Shown: positions 33,278-41,704, numbered from the stretch's first letter. The stretch is DNA of 64,000 bases from Pelagibacterium sp. 26DY04 (GCF_031202305.1 NZ_CP101731.1:1674001-1738000), one strand, 5' to 3'. Notes: generated from the sequence alone by a model not told the origin. Translations and numbers: made by a program.

Positions 33278-34666
33278 TTACCGCGACAGCGCGTCCAGCA
33301 CCCGCACCCAGGAGCGGATGCCGCGATGGTAGCTTTCGAGATTGTATTTCTCGTTGGGCGAATGGATGCGGTCGCCGGTCTGGGCGTAGCCGATCAGCAG
33401 CGAATCCATGCCCAGCTTGCGCTTGAAATCGCCAACGATGGGGATCGAGCCGCCCGAACCGGCCACGGCGGCCTCGCGGCCCCATTCCTGCGTGAGAGCG
33501 CCAAGAGCCTTTTGCAGCATGGGGCCGTCAGCGGGAACCACCGATGCGGGGCTGCCGCCATGTTCGTGGAAGGTGACGGTACAATCGGCCGGCACGCGGG
33601 CGCGGACATGGGCGCGGAATGCTTCGCGGATCTTCTTGGGATCCTGATTGCCGACGAGGCGGAAGGAGATCTTGGCCCAGGCTTTCGCCGGGATCACCGT
33701 CTTGAAGCCTTCGCCGGTATAGCCGCCCCACATGCCGTTGATCTCGCAGGTGGGACGCGAGGTGATCTGTTCGAGGACCGAGCGGTTCTTTTCGCCGGCG
33801 GGTTCGGACAGGCCGACCTCGCCGAGATACCCCTTGTCGTCGAAGGGCAGGCGCTTCCACTGCTCGGCAACGGCCTCGGGCAGTTCGGGAACATCATCGT
33901 AGAAGCCTTCGATGGCGACCGACCCGTCGGGATTGCGCAGCGAGGCGATGATTTCGGCCAGCACCTGATTGGGATTGCGCGCCGCATTGCCATACATGCC
34001 CGAATGCAGGTCGCGGCTGGCGGCCTGGATCTCCACCTGATCGGCCACCAGCCCGCGCAGCATGGTGATGATCGAGGGGGTTTCCTCGTCCCACATGTCC
34101 GTGTCGCAAACCAGCGCGATATCGGCCTTGAGCTCTTCGGCATTGGCCGCAAGGAAGGCGTCCAGCGATGGGGAGCCTGATTCCTCCTCGCCCTCGAGAA
34201 GCACGGTGACGCCGAGCGGCAGCGAACCGCGCACGGCCTTATAGGAGCGGCAGGCCTCAATGAAGGTCATGAGCTGGCCCTTATCGTCGGAAGCACCGCG
34301 AGCGAGGATGACCTTGCGGCCGTTCTCTTCGCCGATTTTCGGCTCGAACGGATCATTGGTCCAGAGTTCGATGGGATCGACAGGCTGCACATCGTAGTGA
34401 CCGTAGAACAGGACGCTCGGACCCTCGCCGCGCTGATGGCCGACCACCATGGGGTGGCCAGTGGTGGGGCGCACCGAGGCATCGAAATCGAGCCCCTTGA
34501 GTTCATTGGCCAACCAGTCGGCGGCGGCGTTGACCTCGCCCGCAAAGGCCGGATCGGTGGAAATCGATTTGATCCGCAAAAGCGTGAACAGCCGCTCAAG
34601 GCTCTGGTCGAGATTGGCATCGACATGGGACAGCACGGCATCGAGCGAGGCGTTGGCAGAAGGCAT
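33278..34666 (-). CDS. M20 family metallopeptidase (dipeptidase-like)
   Basis: 462-aa cytosolic di-zinc peptidase of the M20/M25/M40 clan. Metal and catalytic motifs in order: VLFYGHYDVQPVDP (His ligand, Asp), RGASDDKGQLMTFIEA (bridging Asp), LLEGEEESGSPSL (Glu base and ligand), ALVCDTDMW, and a C-terminal RIHSPNEKYNLESYHRG His ligand. Length and motifs fit carnosinase/CNDP-type dipeptidases rather than acetylornithine deacetylase. Monocistronic; substrate not determined. Confidence 0.93.
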   Translation of the reverse strand: MPSANASLDAVLSHVDANLDQSLERLFTLLRIKSISTDPAFAGEVNAAADWLANELKGLDFDASVRPTTGHPMVVGHQRGEGPSVLFYGHYDVQPVDPIELWTNDPFEPKIGEENGRKVILARGASDDKGQLMTFIEACRSYKAVRGSLPLGVTVLLEGEEESGSPSLDAFLAANAEELKADIALVCDTDMWDEETPSIITMLRGLVADQVEIQAASRDLHSGMYGNAARNPNQVLAEIIASLRNPDGSVAIEGFYDDVPELPEAVAEQWKRLPFDDKGYLGEVGLSEPAGEKNRSVLEQITSRPTCEINGMWGGYTGEGFKTVIPAKAWAKISFRLVGNQDPKKIREAFRAHVRARVPADCTVTFHEHGGSPASVVPADGPMLQKALGALTQEWGREAAVAGSGGSIPIVGDFKRKLGMDSLLIGYAQTGDRIHSPNEKYNLESYHRGIRSWVRVLDALSR

Positions 34667-34828
34667 TGCGGGAAGATCCGTCTCTAGATTTTGGAAGGTG
34701 GCCCGAGATTAGCAGCGGGACCGGCGAGGTAAAGGCATTTTGCTGGTGCAGGGCACTGGTGCGCTATTGGTACTTTCCGCCTGCCGGCTTCGGGCGCTAC
34801 GGTTCAAGGCCATTCAAAGGAGGGCGGG

Positions 34829-35569
34829 ATGCGGGACGTGGTGCTGGTGACAGGCGGCGGTCGGGGAATCGGGGCGGCAATCGCGAAAGGGGCGGCGGCC
34901 AGGTTCGATGGCGTGGCGATAACCTATGCCAGCAACGGGGAGGCTGCCGAGGCGACGCGCAAGGCCGTGGAGGCGGCAGGGGCGGCCTGTTGCGCGATCT
35001 CGAACCTCGCCAGCGAGCCGGGCGAGGTTGAAGCTCTGTTCGATGAGGTGGAAGCCCGGTTGGGGCCGGTGACGGCGCTGGTCAACAATGCCGGCATCAC
35101 CGGCAGGATCGGCGCGTTCACCGACGTTGCGTTCGAAACGATGCGGGACGTGGTGGCGGTGAATCTCATCTCGCCCATGCTGCTCAGCCAGGCGGCGATC
35201 AGGCGCTGGCAGAAAAGCGGGATCAAGGGGCGGATCGTCAATGTCTCGTCGGTGGCCGCAAAGCTCGGCGCGCCGGGGGAATACATCCCCTACGCCGCCG
35301 CCAAGGCGGGGATCGAGACCTTCACCCACGGGCTGGCCAAGGAGGTGGCTGGGCAGGACATCAGGGTCAACGCCGTGGCACCGGGAACGACGATGACCGA
35401 CATTCACGCAGCGGCGGGCGAGCCGGGGCGGCCGGCACGGGTGGCACAGAAGATTCCGATGGGGCGGGTGGCCGAGCCTGGGGAGATTGCCAACGCCGTG
35501 CTTTGGCTGCTCTCGGAGGAGGCAAGTTTCGTAACCGGCGAGACGATCGCCGTCACCGGCGGATTGTGA
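34829..35569 (+). CDS. Short-chain dehydrogenase/reductase (FabG-like)
   Basis: 246-aa classical SDR. TGGGRGIGAAIA cofactor loop at residues 8-19, NNAG at about 88, Ser in VNVSSVAAKLGAP and the YAAAK active-site pair at about 152-156; the C-terminus ends in VTGETIAVTGGL as in the FabG/glucose dehydrogenase group. A strong GGAGGG ribosome site precedes the ATG. Monocistronic, ending in the 35565 hairpin. Substrate unknown. Confidence 0.9.
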   Translation: MRDVVLVTGGGRGIGAAIAKGAAARFDGVAITYASNGEAAEATRKAVEAAGAACCAISNLASEPGEVEALFDEVEARLGPVTALVNNAGITGRIGAFTDVAFETMRDVVAVNLISPMLLSQAAIRRWQKSGIKGRIVNVSSVAAKLGAPGEYIPYAAAKAGIETFTHGLAKEVAGQDIRVNAVAPGTTMTDIHAAAGEPGRPARVAQKIPMGRVAEPGEIANAVLWLLSEEASFVTGETIAVTGGL

Positions 35570-35598
35570 TGGGCTCGCTCATAGGCGAGCCCATCACA
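35565..35598. terminator. Convergent hairpin between SDR and lipoprotein genes
   Basis: A perfect 14-bp stem (35565-35578 with 35585-35598) and a 6-nt loop, starting inside the SDR stop codon. No U tract on either strand, the same design as the hairpin at 23680. Confidence 0.6.
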
Positions 35599-35608
35599 CC
35601 GATCGGGA

Positions 35609-36106
35609 TTATTCGAGGCCGAACATCTGGCGTGCGGTGGCTTCGGCCTGATCGCCCACCTGGGTCACCATCTCGTCGGCCAGGCCCTGCTGACGGGCTG
35701 CCTCTTCGGCGGTGGTGCGGGCCTGTTCGACAGCCTGCTCTTTCTGCTCGTCGGTCATCGAATCGATCTGGGTCTGAAGCTGTTCCTGGGCCTCGGGCGT
35801 GAGCATCTGCATGGCCTGGTTGGCCATGGAATCAGCGCTGGGCGCAGCAGCGGCCGGAGTGGTGGTCTCTTCGGCAGCAGGCTCGGCGTCAGCCTCAGGC
35901 TCGGCATCGGCCGGAGCCGGATCTTCGGTCGTCTCGGTTTCGGCCGGTGCAGGTGTTTCGGCCGGCTCGGCGGGGGCGGATTCGGCGGGAGCCTCCACGG
36001 CTGCCGGTTCGGTGGTTTCGGCGGCGGCATCACTGCCTTCGTTGCTGCAGCCGGCCAAAGCAATCAAGGACGCAATGGCAATAGGAGCAAAGTAAGATTT
36101 CATCAT
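35609..36106 (-). CDS. Acidic Ala/Glu/Pro-rich lipoprotein
   Basis: 165-aa lipoprotein. Signal MMKSYFAPIAIASLIALAGC with lipobox LAGC at residue 20, a low-complexity linker of Glu/Ala/Pro/Thr (about 25-90) and a helical C-terminal region (MTDEQKEQAVEQARTTAEEAARQQG). The architecture parallels the lipoprotein at 21155-21700, with lipid anchor, acidic spacer and amphipathic helix, though no EcfG promoter is seen here. ATG at 36106 has GAGGG 6 nt upstream. Function unknown. Confidence 0.8.
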   Translation of the reverse strand: MMKSYFAPIAIASLIALAGCSNEGSDAAAETTEPAAVEAPAESAPAEPAETPAPAETETTEDPAPADAEPEADAEPAAEETTTPAAAAPSADSMANQAMQMLTPEAQEQLQTQIDSMTDEQKEQAVEQARTTAEEAARQQGLADEMVTQVGDQAEATARQMFGLE

Positions 36107-36202
36107 TTCAAACCCTCAAGCTGATCACGGAGGCGTGATCCAGGGTCCAATTTGAGCAAGAGTGGGGCCAACTTGTGGCAGATCGGATATGCCGGCCGTT
36201 GG

Positions 36203-36739
36203 TCAGCGTTTGGCGCTCGATTGTTCGAGGCGGTCGAGGACCGTCTCGGGCGAGACATCGCGCTTGAGTTCTTCAACTTCATCGTCGGCCATGGTCTCCA
36301 CGCCCAACTGACGGGCAATGGCATCGACTAGAGTGATGAGCTTGGTGGTTTCGTGCTCGTTGAGTAGGTTGATCTGCAGATCGAGTTCGGCGCGCTCGGC
36401 ATCGGCGGCGGCCATGCGATTCTGGTTGATGAGCACGAAGGTCGAAAGAAAGATCGCTTCGACCGAGGCCACCATGGCCAGAACGACCAGGGAAGGATCC
36501 CAGGCGCGGATGACGGGCAGCAGGCCCACATTGATCAAGATCCAGCCGCCGAACAGGAGGATATGGATATAAACGAAGATCATGCTGCCGGCGAAGTCGC
36601 TGATCCGCGCCGCCAGCCGATCCTGCAGCGAAGCCTTGGCCGCCATGCGCCGCCGGCGTTCGAGCAGCGAACTGATGTTCCGCTCGAGCGAAGCGTTAAG
36701 CTGGGGAGATGAGTGGTGGCTGGGACTGTTTCTCGACAT
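36203..36739 (-). CDS. DUF1003 family membrane protein
   Basis: 178-aa protein with a soluble N-terminus, two adjacent membrane helices (MIFVYIHILLFGGWILINV at about residues 53-71 and VVLAMVASVEAIFLSTFVLI at about 84-103) and a C-terminal helical part containing INQNRMAAADAERAELDLQINLLNEHE, the DUF1003 signature. The family is widespread and uncharacterised. ATG at 36739 has GGAG 7 nt upstream; the longer frame to 36871 lacks such a site. Confidence 0.85.
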   Translation of the reverse strand: MSRNSPSHHSSPQLNASLERNISSLLERRRRMAAKASLQDRLAARISDFAGSMIFVYIHILLFGGWILINVGLLPVIRAWDPSLVVLAMVASVEAIFLSTFVLINQNRMAAADAERAELDLQINLLNEHETTKLITLVDAIARQLGVETMADDEVEELKRDVSPETVLDRLEQSSAKR

Positions 36740-36889
36740 TTGCGGCTCCGGTGAGCCTTGCCACAACGCGCCGGTGTGACGGGCGATCCCCTCGATAAGC
36801 AATGTTAATTGCATCACGGCGCATCGACGCCGGATAGCTGAAAATCCTTGGGGCGGCGACTGCCGCAGCATTGGTGGAGAGAGAAGAAA

Positions 36890-36964
36890 TGGCGCGCCCT
36901 ACGGGACTCGAACCCGTGTTACCGCCGTGAGAGGGCGGCGTCCTGACCGCTAGACGAAGGGCGC
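36890..36964 (-). tRNA. tRNA-Glu (anticodon CTC)
   Basis: Full cloverleaf on the minus strand: acceptor GCGCCCT/AGGGCGC, anticodon stem CCGCC/GGCGG enclosing loop CTCTCAC, T arm with GGTTCGAGTCC and an encoded 3' CCA after discriminator G. It differs from the neighbouring tRNA-Glu mainly in the anticodon and one D-loop base. Confidence 0.95.
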
Positions 36965-37065
36965 TAGCAAAGTGACCCGTTGTCGGACCGTTTGTCGGCG
37001 GCATTGATAACGGCAAGCGCTGACAATGGCAATGGAAAACTGGCCGCCTTCCCGGAGGGGAAGAG

Positions 37066-37141
37066 TGGCGCGCCCTACGGGACTCGAACCCGTGTTTCCG
37101 CCGTGAAAGGGCGGCGTCCTAGACCGCTAGACGAAGGGCGC
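37066..37141 (-). tRNA. tRNA-Glu (anticodon TTC)
   Basis: Cloverleaf on the minus strand with the same acceptor GCGCCCT/AGGGCGC, anticodon loop CTTTCAC (TTC), T arm GGTTCGAACCC and encoded CCA. It lies about 100 bp upstream of the CTC isoacceptor, possibly on one precursor transcript. Confidence 0.96.
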
Positions 37142-37236
37142 GCAAGGCTGTTTCGGAGAACCGTTCCAGCCGGTGAGCGGGTGTATAGGGGGGGCATTGC
37201 GAATGCGCAATACCCAAAATCGAATTTATTTTGATT

Positions 37237-37701
37237 TCAACAGCCGCTGAAGGTGACCGGGCCGCGATAGCCGCGCGGACGGTCGCGGACGTCGACGTGA
37301 ACGAAGTTGCGTCCCGGATAGCAGCCGAGCCCGCCGACCAGGCCGTTGTTGCGCGCATAGGCGATGATGCGGGACTTCTCGACGCCGGGAATATAGAAAT
37401 CGGCAGCCATGCATTTGGTGTGCATCGACGATTCCGCGCCCCCCACGGCAGCATTGTGCCAGGGCGTGCGGTAGCCCGAATTCATCACCACCTTTTTCCC
37501 GAAATGACCTTCGATGTCCCAGATCAGCAGCCGCAGCTTGGGAGAGAGGCAAAAGGCGTTGACGTTGGAGTGGGAGACATAGGTGCCCCAATCGGTCCGC
37601 AGGCCCTGATAGCCCGCGCCGCTTCCCGAGGCGAACATGGCCATCGGAGCGCAGGCGCCGAGCAGGCACACCATGACGATCAGACTGGAGATGGTACGCA
37701 T
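37237..37701 (-). CDS. Peptidase M15-type (YcbK/DUF882-like) lipoprotein
   Basis: 154-aa exported protein. Signal with lipobox LLGAC at about residue 17. The zinc-peptidase core has GYRTPWHNAAVGGAESSMHTKCMAADFYI, giving the HxxxxxxD metal pair, and HVDV with the second His. This fold cleaves or binds D-Ala containing peptidoglycan cross-links or lipid-linked precursors; YcbK-type members are common cell-envelope accessory enzymes. Monocistronic, upstream of the tRNA-Glu pair. Confidence 0.88.
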   Translation of the reverse strand: MRTISSLIVMVCLLGACAPMAMFASGSGAGYQGLRTDWGTYVSHSNVNAFCLSPKLRLLIWDIEGHFGKKVVMNSGYRTPWHNAAVGGAESSMHTKCMAADFYIPGVEKSRIIAYARNNGLVGGLGCYPGRNFVHVDVRDRPRGYRGPVTFSGC

Positions 37702-37744
37702 AAAAACAACTTCCGTGCCGGGGGTGTTGTACCCAAACCACGGA

Positions 37745-37776
37745 ATGAAAATACCGGCGGTTGCCTAACCGCCGGT
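37745..37776 (-). terminator. Terminator after gloA
   Basis: ACCGGCGGTT (37753-37762) and AACCGCCGGT (37767-37776) form a 10-bp stem with a GCCT loop; on the minus strand ATTTTCAT follows. It lies just past the gloA stop. Confidence 0.8.
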
Positions 37777-37807
37777 CAATAGGCGTAGTTAACGTTGCGT
37801 TACGCGT

Positions 37808-38224
37808 TTACCATGTGCCGGTATTGGGCATGGAAGCCCAGGGTTCGGCCGGCTCGAGATGGCCGTCCTGGATCAACTCGACCGAAATCCCGTCGGGGGA
37901 TTTGACGAAGGCCATGTGGCCATCGCGCGGCGGGCGGTTGATGGTGTAGCCCATGTCGGAAAGATGCTGGCAGAGGGCGTAGATGTCTTCCACCCGATAG
38001 GCCAGATGACCGAAATTGCGGCCGCCCGAATATTCCTCGGGATCCCAGTTGAAGGTGAGCTCCACCTGGGCGTCTTCCTGTCCCGGAGCGTTGAGGAAGA
38101 TGAGCGTATAGCGACCTTTTTCGTTTTCAGTGCGGCGCGATTCGACCAGACCGAGACCTTCGCAATAAAAGCGCAGGCTGTCCTCGATCGAGGAAACGCG
38201 GACCATTGTGTGGAGATATTTCAC
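37808..38224 (-). CDS. gloA: Lactoylglutathione lyase (glyoxalase I)
   Basis: Isomerises the methylglyoxal-glutathione hemithioacetal to lactoylglutathione in detoxification. 138 aa. MVRVSSIEDSLRFYCEGLGL, VELTFNW (Glu ligand), FGHLAYRVEDIYALCQHL (His ligand) and VKSPDGISVELIQ (second Glu) give the metal and glutathione site. GTG at 38224 has GGAG 8 nt upstream; a TTG two codons earlier is also in frame. Monocistronic with its own terminator. Confidence 0.94.
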   Translation of the reverse strand: MKYLHTMVRVSSIEDSLRFYCEGLGLVESRRTENEKGRYTLIFLNAPGQEDAQVELTFNWDPEEYSGGRNFGHLAYRVEDIYALCQHLSDMGYTINRPPRDGHMAFVKSPDGISVELIQDGHLEPAEPWASMPNTGTW

Positions 38225-38323
38225 GGGCAAGGCTCCGGTTTGTCAGAAGGCCCGGCAGGGCCGGGAGGCGGACGTTAGCAGAAGGGTTGAGATAAGGCCA
38301 AGAAGGGCCGGCCAGCATTATGG

Positions 38324-38341
38324 TTAATTGGTGGCAATTAA
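38324..38341. promoter_or_regulatory. Palindrome in the AT-rich region upstream of the cold-shock gene
   Basis: TTAATTG-GTGG-CAATTAA is a perfect 7-bp inverted repeat about 100 bp before the double cold-shock gene. It may be an operator or lie in a structured cold-shock leader; it does not match the CtrA TTAA-N7-TTAA pattern. Confidence 0.35.
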
Positions 38342-38442
38342 ATTATGAATGGTTCTTAACTTTTGGTTCTGAATCGGCCACACTGCCTCAAGTTGTAAGA
38401 GTACCTGCATTTGCGGGGCCGTGTGTGGAAAAGGCGTTGAGC

Positions 38443-39069
38443 ATGGGGGCGAAGGACACTTCCGGCACCGGACCGAACACTGGGGACGAGGCGCGGCGAG
38501 ACGCGCGCAGCCCCGGTGCCGACGGAGGGTTTCAGAACACTGGAACCGATTTCGATGTCATCGAACTCGCCGGAACCATCAAATGGTTCGACGCGGGCAA
38601 GGGCTTCGGATTCATCGTGCCCGACGGTGGCGGGGCGGACGTGCTGCTGCACGTGACCTGCCTGCGCCGCGACGGCTATCAAACCGCCTATGAAGGCGCC
38701 CGCATCGTTGTCGAGGCGCTCAACCGCCCCGGCGGGCTGCAGGCCTTCCGCATCCTCTCCATGGACGAATCCACGGCCCGGCATCCGGCGCAAATGCCGG
38801 CGGCGCGCACCCATGTGCAGGTGGAACCCACCTCCAAGCTGGAGCGGCTTGAGGTGAAGTGGTTCAACAGGGTGCGCGGCTTCGGATTCCTTTCGGCGGG
38901 TGAGGGGCATCCTGACATTTTCATCCATATGGAAACGCTGCGGCGCTTCGGGTTGACCGAATTGCGGCCCGGCCAATTCGTTCTGGCACGCTATGGCGAC
39001 GGACCGAAGGGGCTGATGGTTGCCGAAATCCGTCCCGATGGCTGGGGCGACGCACCATCGTCGCATTGA
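38443..39069 (+). CDS. Double cold-shock domain protein
   Basis: 208-aa protein with two CspA-type OB folds. The first domain carries GTIKWFDAGKGFGFIVPDGG (RNP1-like) and LLHVTCL, the second carries VKWFNRVRGFGFLSAGEGHPDIFIHMETL. They are joined by a His/Pro/Ala linker, and a disordered N-terminus of about 40 residues precedes domain 1. Binds single-stranded RNA or DNA. Duplicated-CSD proteins followed by a DUF192 gene are a known alphaproteobacterial arrangement. The start at 38443 is an estimate; the frame is open to 38320. Confidence 0.9.
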   Translation: MGAKDTSGTGPNTGDEARRDARSPGADGGFQNTGTDFDVIELAGTIKWFDAGKGFGFIVPDGGGADVLLHVTCLRRDGYQTAYEGARIVVEALNRPGGLQAFRILSMDESTARHPAQMPAARTHVQVEPTSKLERLEVKWFNRVRGFGFLSAGEGHPDIFIHMETLRRFGLTELRPGQFVLARYGDGPKGLMVAEIRPDGWGDAPSSH

Positions 39070-39114
39070 GGCCGTAGCGTTGGCAGCGACGTCCTGGCCT
39101 GAACTGGTGAGTTG

Positions 39115-39603
39115 ATGATGATGGCTTCCGCGCGCCGCGTGTTTTCCCTTCTCCTTGCGGCGTTGACGCTGATAGGGCCCGCCATGGCGCAGGACCAGGG
39201 GAGTGAAGCGGCTGACGAAACCGTCGCGGTGATCCATGCGGGCGACGAAAGCCACCGGTTCACTGTCGAAATCGCCGATGACGATGCCGAACGCTCGCGC
39301 GGCCTGATGTTCCGCGAGGAGCTGGCGCCGGACGCCGGGATGCTGTTCGACTTCTTCAACGAGCGGCCGGTGGCCTTCTGGATGCAGAACACGCTGATCC
39401 CGCTCGACATGATCTTCATCAAGGCCGATGGCACCATCGCGCGCGTGCATGCACAGGCCGTGCCCATGGACCGCACCTCGATCCCGTCCGGCGAGCCGGT
39501 GCGCTTCGTCTTGGAAATCCCCGGCGGCCGCGCGGCGGAACTGGGCATCGAGGCCGGTGACACGCTCGAGCATCCGCGCGTCGGGAGCGAGCCGGAGCAG
39601 TAG
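39115..39603 (+). CDS. DUF192 family exported protein
   Basis: 162-aa protein with a signal peptide ending at GPAMAQ and the DUF192 barrel: FTVEIADDDAERSRGLMFREELAPDAGMLFDF, PVAFWMQNTLIPLDMIFI, IARVHAQAVPMD and FVLEIPGGRAAELGI. The family's function is not established. Three consecutive ATGs follow a possible TTG, so the exact start is uncertain. It lies 45 nt after the cold-shock gene and is probably co-transcribed. Confidence 0.88.
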   Translation: MMMASARRVFSLLLAALTLIGPAMAQDQGSEAADETVAVIHAGDESHRFTVEIADDDAERSRGLMFREELAPDAGMLFDFFNERPVAFWMQNTLIPLDMIFIKADGTIARVHAQAVPMDRTSIPSGEPVRFVLEIPGGRAAELGIEAGDTLEHPRVGSEPEQ

Positions 39604-39687
39604 CGGCCAGACATCAAAGGCTCGTGGGGGCCGGGCAAAGTGAGCATCTGAGAGATCCGGCATAGTGCCTGGAGGAGGAGATAAAAG

Positions 39688-40446
39688 ATGGCGACTTCGC
39701 TCAAGACATTGATGCTGGGCGCAGCCCTGGCGACGACGATAGGCCCGGCCGCGATGGCTGAGACCCAGACCGAGAACGTGGTGGCCGAGGCCCGGACCTA
39801 TGTCTATCTGACCGTGCCGGAGGACGTCGTGCAGTCGGTTCTGCCCGAGGGGTGGGCATCCACGCCCACGGCATCCGGCCCTGCCACGGGAGCAAACGTG
39901 ATTCTGTTGCTGGTCGATCGTCGCCTGGCGCTCGATCCCGAGGGAGCGCCGCTCGGTGGCGGTACCAACCAGCTCGCCGTCTTCGCCGTTCCGGCCAGCA
40001 GCGCAAATGACGATGAAGGCCTGGTGATCGTGGGTGGCTATGCCGCGGCGGGTGCGCCGGCCGCCTATGGCAATTACGAACCGGCCAGCGTCACGCTCAC
40101 GCGATCGTCCCACACAGAGGACATGGTCACCAACAGCGAGGAAGAGTGGACGATCAGCGCAGAGGATGGCGACACGCTCTCCCTTTCGCTGAGCTACGAG
40201 GAGGCCACCCCGACCTTGTCGAGCTTCGACCAGACGGTGTTTTCGGGCGCGACGCCGGATTTCTACCGCATGTATCGTGGCAGCCAGGTCGTTGACGTGC
40301 TGGAGAGCGCCACGGAGGGCGTTGATCGCGTCGACCAGTTCGATCTCAGTGCCAGCGGCGGGATTGCCGGTACGCTCATCGAGAGTGCCGAGGTGGTCGC
40401 GGTGTCCCGCTTCGCGCACTACACCCGCAGCACGTTCGTGCCCTGA
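39688..40446 (+). CDS. Secreted protein of unknown function
   Basis: 252-aa exported protein with a clear signal peptide (cleavage after PAAMA) and a strong GGAGGAG ribosome site. The mature part starts AEARTYVYLTVPEDVVQSVLPEGWAS and is rich in Ser, Thr and Ala, with no Cys. The segment VPEDVVQSVLPEGW recalls the N-terminal strand-helix of acetoacetate-decarboxylase-like folds, but the catalytic Lys context was not found, so no function is assigned. It follows the cold-shock/DUF192 pair with an 84-bp gap and may be monocistronic. Confidence 0.7.
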   Translation: MATSLKTLMLGAALATTIGPAAMAETQTENVVAEARTYVYLTVPEDVVQSVLPEGWASTPTASGPATGANVILLLVDRRLALDPEGAPLGGGTNQLAVFAVPASSANDDEGLVIVGGYAAAGAPAAYGNYEPASVTLTRSSHTEDMVTNSEEEWTISAEDGDTLSLSLSYEEATPTLSSFDQTVFSGATPDFYRMYRGSQVVDVLESATEGVDRVDQFDLSASGGIAGTLIESAEVVAVSRFAHYTRSTFVP

Positions 40447-40538
40447 GCGCGATCGGCATCCGCCAGAGCCCCGCGTCTTGACGTCCACTCATGAAACATC
40501 GATAGTTACGTGTGTTTCGTCATAACGTGAGCCTCCCG

Positions 40539-41213
40539 ATGCAAACGAACTATTTCGCTGGGCCAGCTGCTAGGGCCTACGCCGAGCGCCCGCCGCGCCA
40601 GGTGCCGGGCTTTGCGAGCCTGCACCGCATGGCCATGCTGCTGATGAACGAGCGGGTGCCCGCCGACGGCCGCGTCCTGGTGCTCGGCGCCGGCGGTGGG
40701 CTCGAACTCAAGGCGTTTGCCGAGGCGCAACCCGGCTGGACGTTTGATGGCGTGGACCCGTCGGCCGATATGATCCGCCTGGCCGAACACATGACCGAAC
40801 CCCATGCGGAGCGGATTCGCCTGCACGAAGGCTATATCGGAGTTGCCCCGGAAGGCCCGTTCGACGCCGCCGTGTGCCTGCTCACGCTGCATTTCGTGCC
40901 GCGCGAGGAGCGGCTCGAAACGCTGCGGCAGGTTCGGCGCCGGCTGCGCCCGGATGCGCCCTTCATAGTCGCCCATATCAGCTTCCCGCAGACTGAGCCG
41001 GAGCGATCCCTGTGGATCGCCCGGCATGTTGCCTACGGCGCTGCCGAGGGGATGGATGCGGCCAGCCGCGAAAGCGCGCGTCAGGCGATCGCCACGCGGC
41101 TGACCATATTGGACCCGCAGGAGGAAGAGGCGATGCTGCGCGAGGCGGGATTTTCCGGCGTGAGCCTGTTCTATGCCGGGCTGAGCTTCCGCGGCTGGGT
41201 TGCCTATGCCTGA
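40539..41213 (+). CDS. Class I SAM-dependent methyltransferase
   Basis: 224-aa Rossmann-fold methyltransferase. Motif I VLVLGAGGGLELKAFAE (about residue 46), motif II GVDPSADMIRLAEHM, motif III region FDAAVCLLTLHFVPREERLETLRQVRRRLRPDAPF. The methyl acceptor is unknown. The ATG at 40539 is chosen over a GTG at 40512; ribosome sites are weak for both. Its stop lies 2 nt from the convergent usp stop. Confidence 0.85.
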   Translation: MQTNYFAGPAARAYAERPPRQVPGFASLHRMAMLLMNERVPADGRVLVLGAGGGLELKAFAEAQPGWTFDGVDPSADMIRLAEHMTEPHAERIRLHEGYIGVAPEGPFDAAVCLLTLHFVPREERLETLRQVRRRLRPDAPFIVAHISFPQTEPERSLWIARHVAYGAAEGMDAASRESARQAIATRLTILDPQEEEAMLREAGFSGVSLFYAGLSFRGWVAYA

Positions 41214-41215
41214 CG

Positions 41216-41650
41216 CTACCGCACCACGAGCACCGGAACCGTGCTGGTGGTGAGAACCTCGGTAGTCTGGCTGCCCAGCAGCATCTTTCGGAACCCGCGC
41301 CGGCCATGGGAGGCCATGACGATGAGATCGGCGCCGATCTCCTGGGCCGTCTCGACGATGGCATCGGCCGCGTAGCGGTTGGGGATGTGCAGCGTTTCGT
41401 GCGGAACCCCGCTCTGGGTTGCGAAGCGCTCCGCTTCGGCTAGGATGTCCTTAACCGCGTCGCGCATGGACTCCTCGTACTCGGCAATTGTGGCCGGACC
41501 GGCAGCGGCAAGCGCGCCGGATGCCCACATGTCGGTGACCGTCACGATGGTCACCCTGGCGCCGAGCTGCTTGGCGAGTTCGAGACCATGATCGAGGCCC
41601 TTGGTGGAGAGTTCCGAGCCGTCGGTTGCGATGAGGAGGTGTTTGTACAT
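41216..41650 (-). CDS. Universal stress protein (UspA family)
   Basis: 144-aa single-domain Usp. LLIATDGSELSTKGLDHGLELAK at the N-terminus and the ATP-binding signature GADLIVMASHGRRGFRKMLLGSQTTEVL at the C-terminus (G-2x-G-9x-G-S type), so probably ATP-binding. The ATG at 41650 has GGGAG 8 nt upstream. A perfect FNR/FixK box is centred 61 bp before the start codon, suggesting induction when oxygen is limiting. Confidence 0.92.
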   Translation of the reverse strand: MYKHLLIATDGSELSTKGLDHGLELAKQLGARVTIVTVTDMWASGALAAAGPATIAEYEESMRDAVKDILAEAERFATQSGVPHETLHIPNRYAADAIVETAQEIGADLIVMASHGRRGFRKMLLGSQTTEVLTTSTVPVLVVR

Positions 41651-41704
41651 TCCGCAGTCTCCCTGTTTGCGCGACAACGATAATTCCGGCCGCCAGGTTC
41701 GGAA

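Noticed and set aside
36890..37141. Tandem tRNA-Glu genes as a possible integration site
   Set aside because: Both genes are complete with encoded CCA, and neither flank has an integrase or a partial tRNA copy.
38324..38365. Possible CtrA binding site in the AT-rich region before the cold-shock gene
   Set aside because: The TTAA pair is spaced 10 bp, not the 7 bp of the CtrA consensus.
41675..41700. CGAAC-N17-CGTT near-match to the EcfG consensus upstream of usp
   Set aside because: The highly conserved first G of GGAAC is missing and a perfect FNR/FixK box explains the region better; mentioned only as a possibility.
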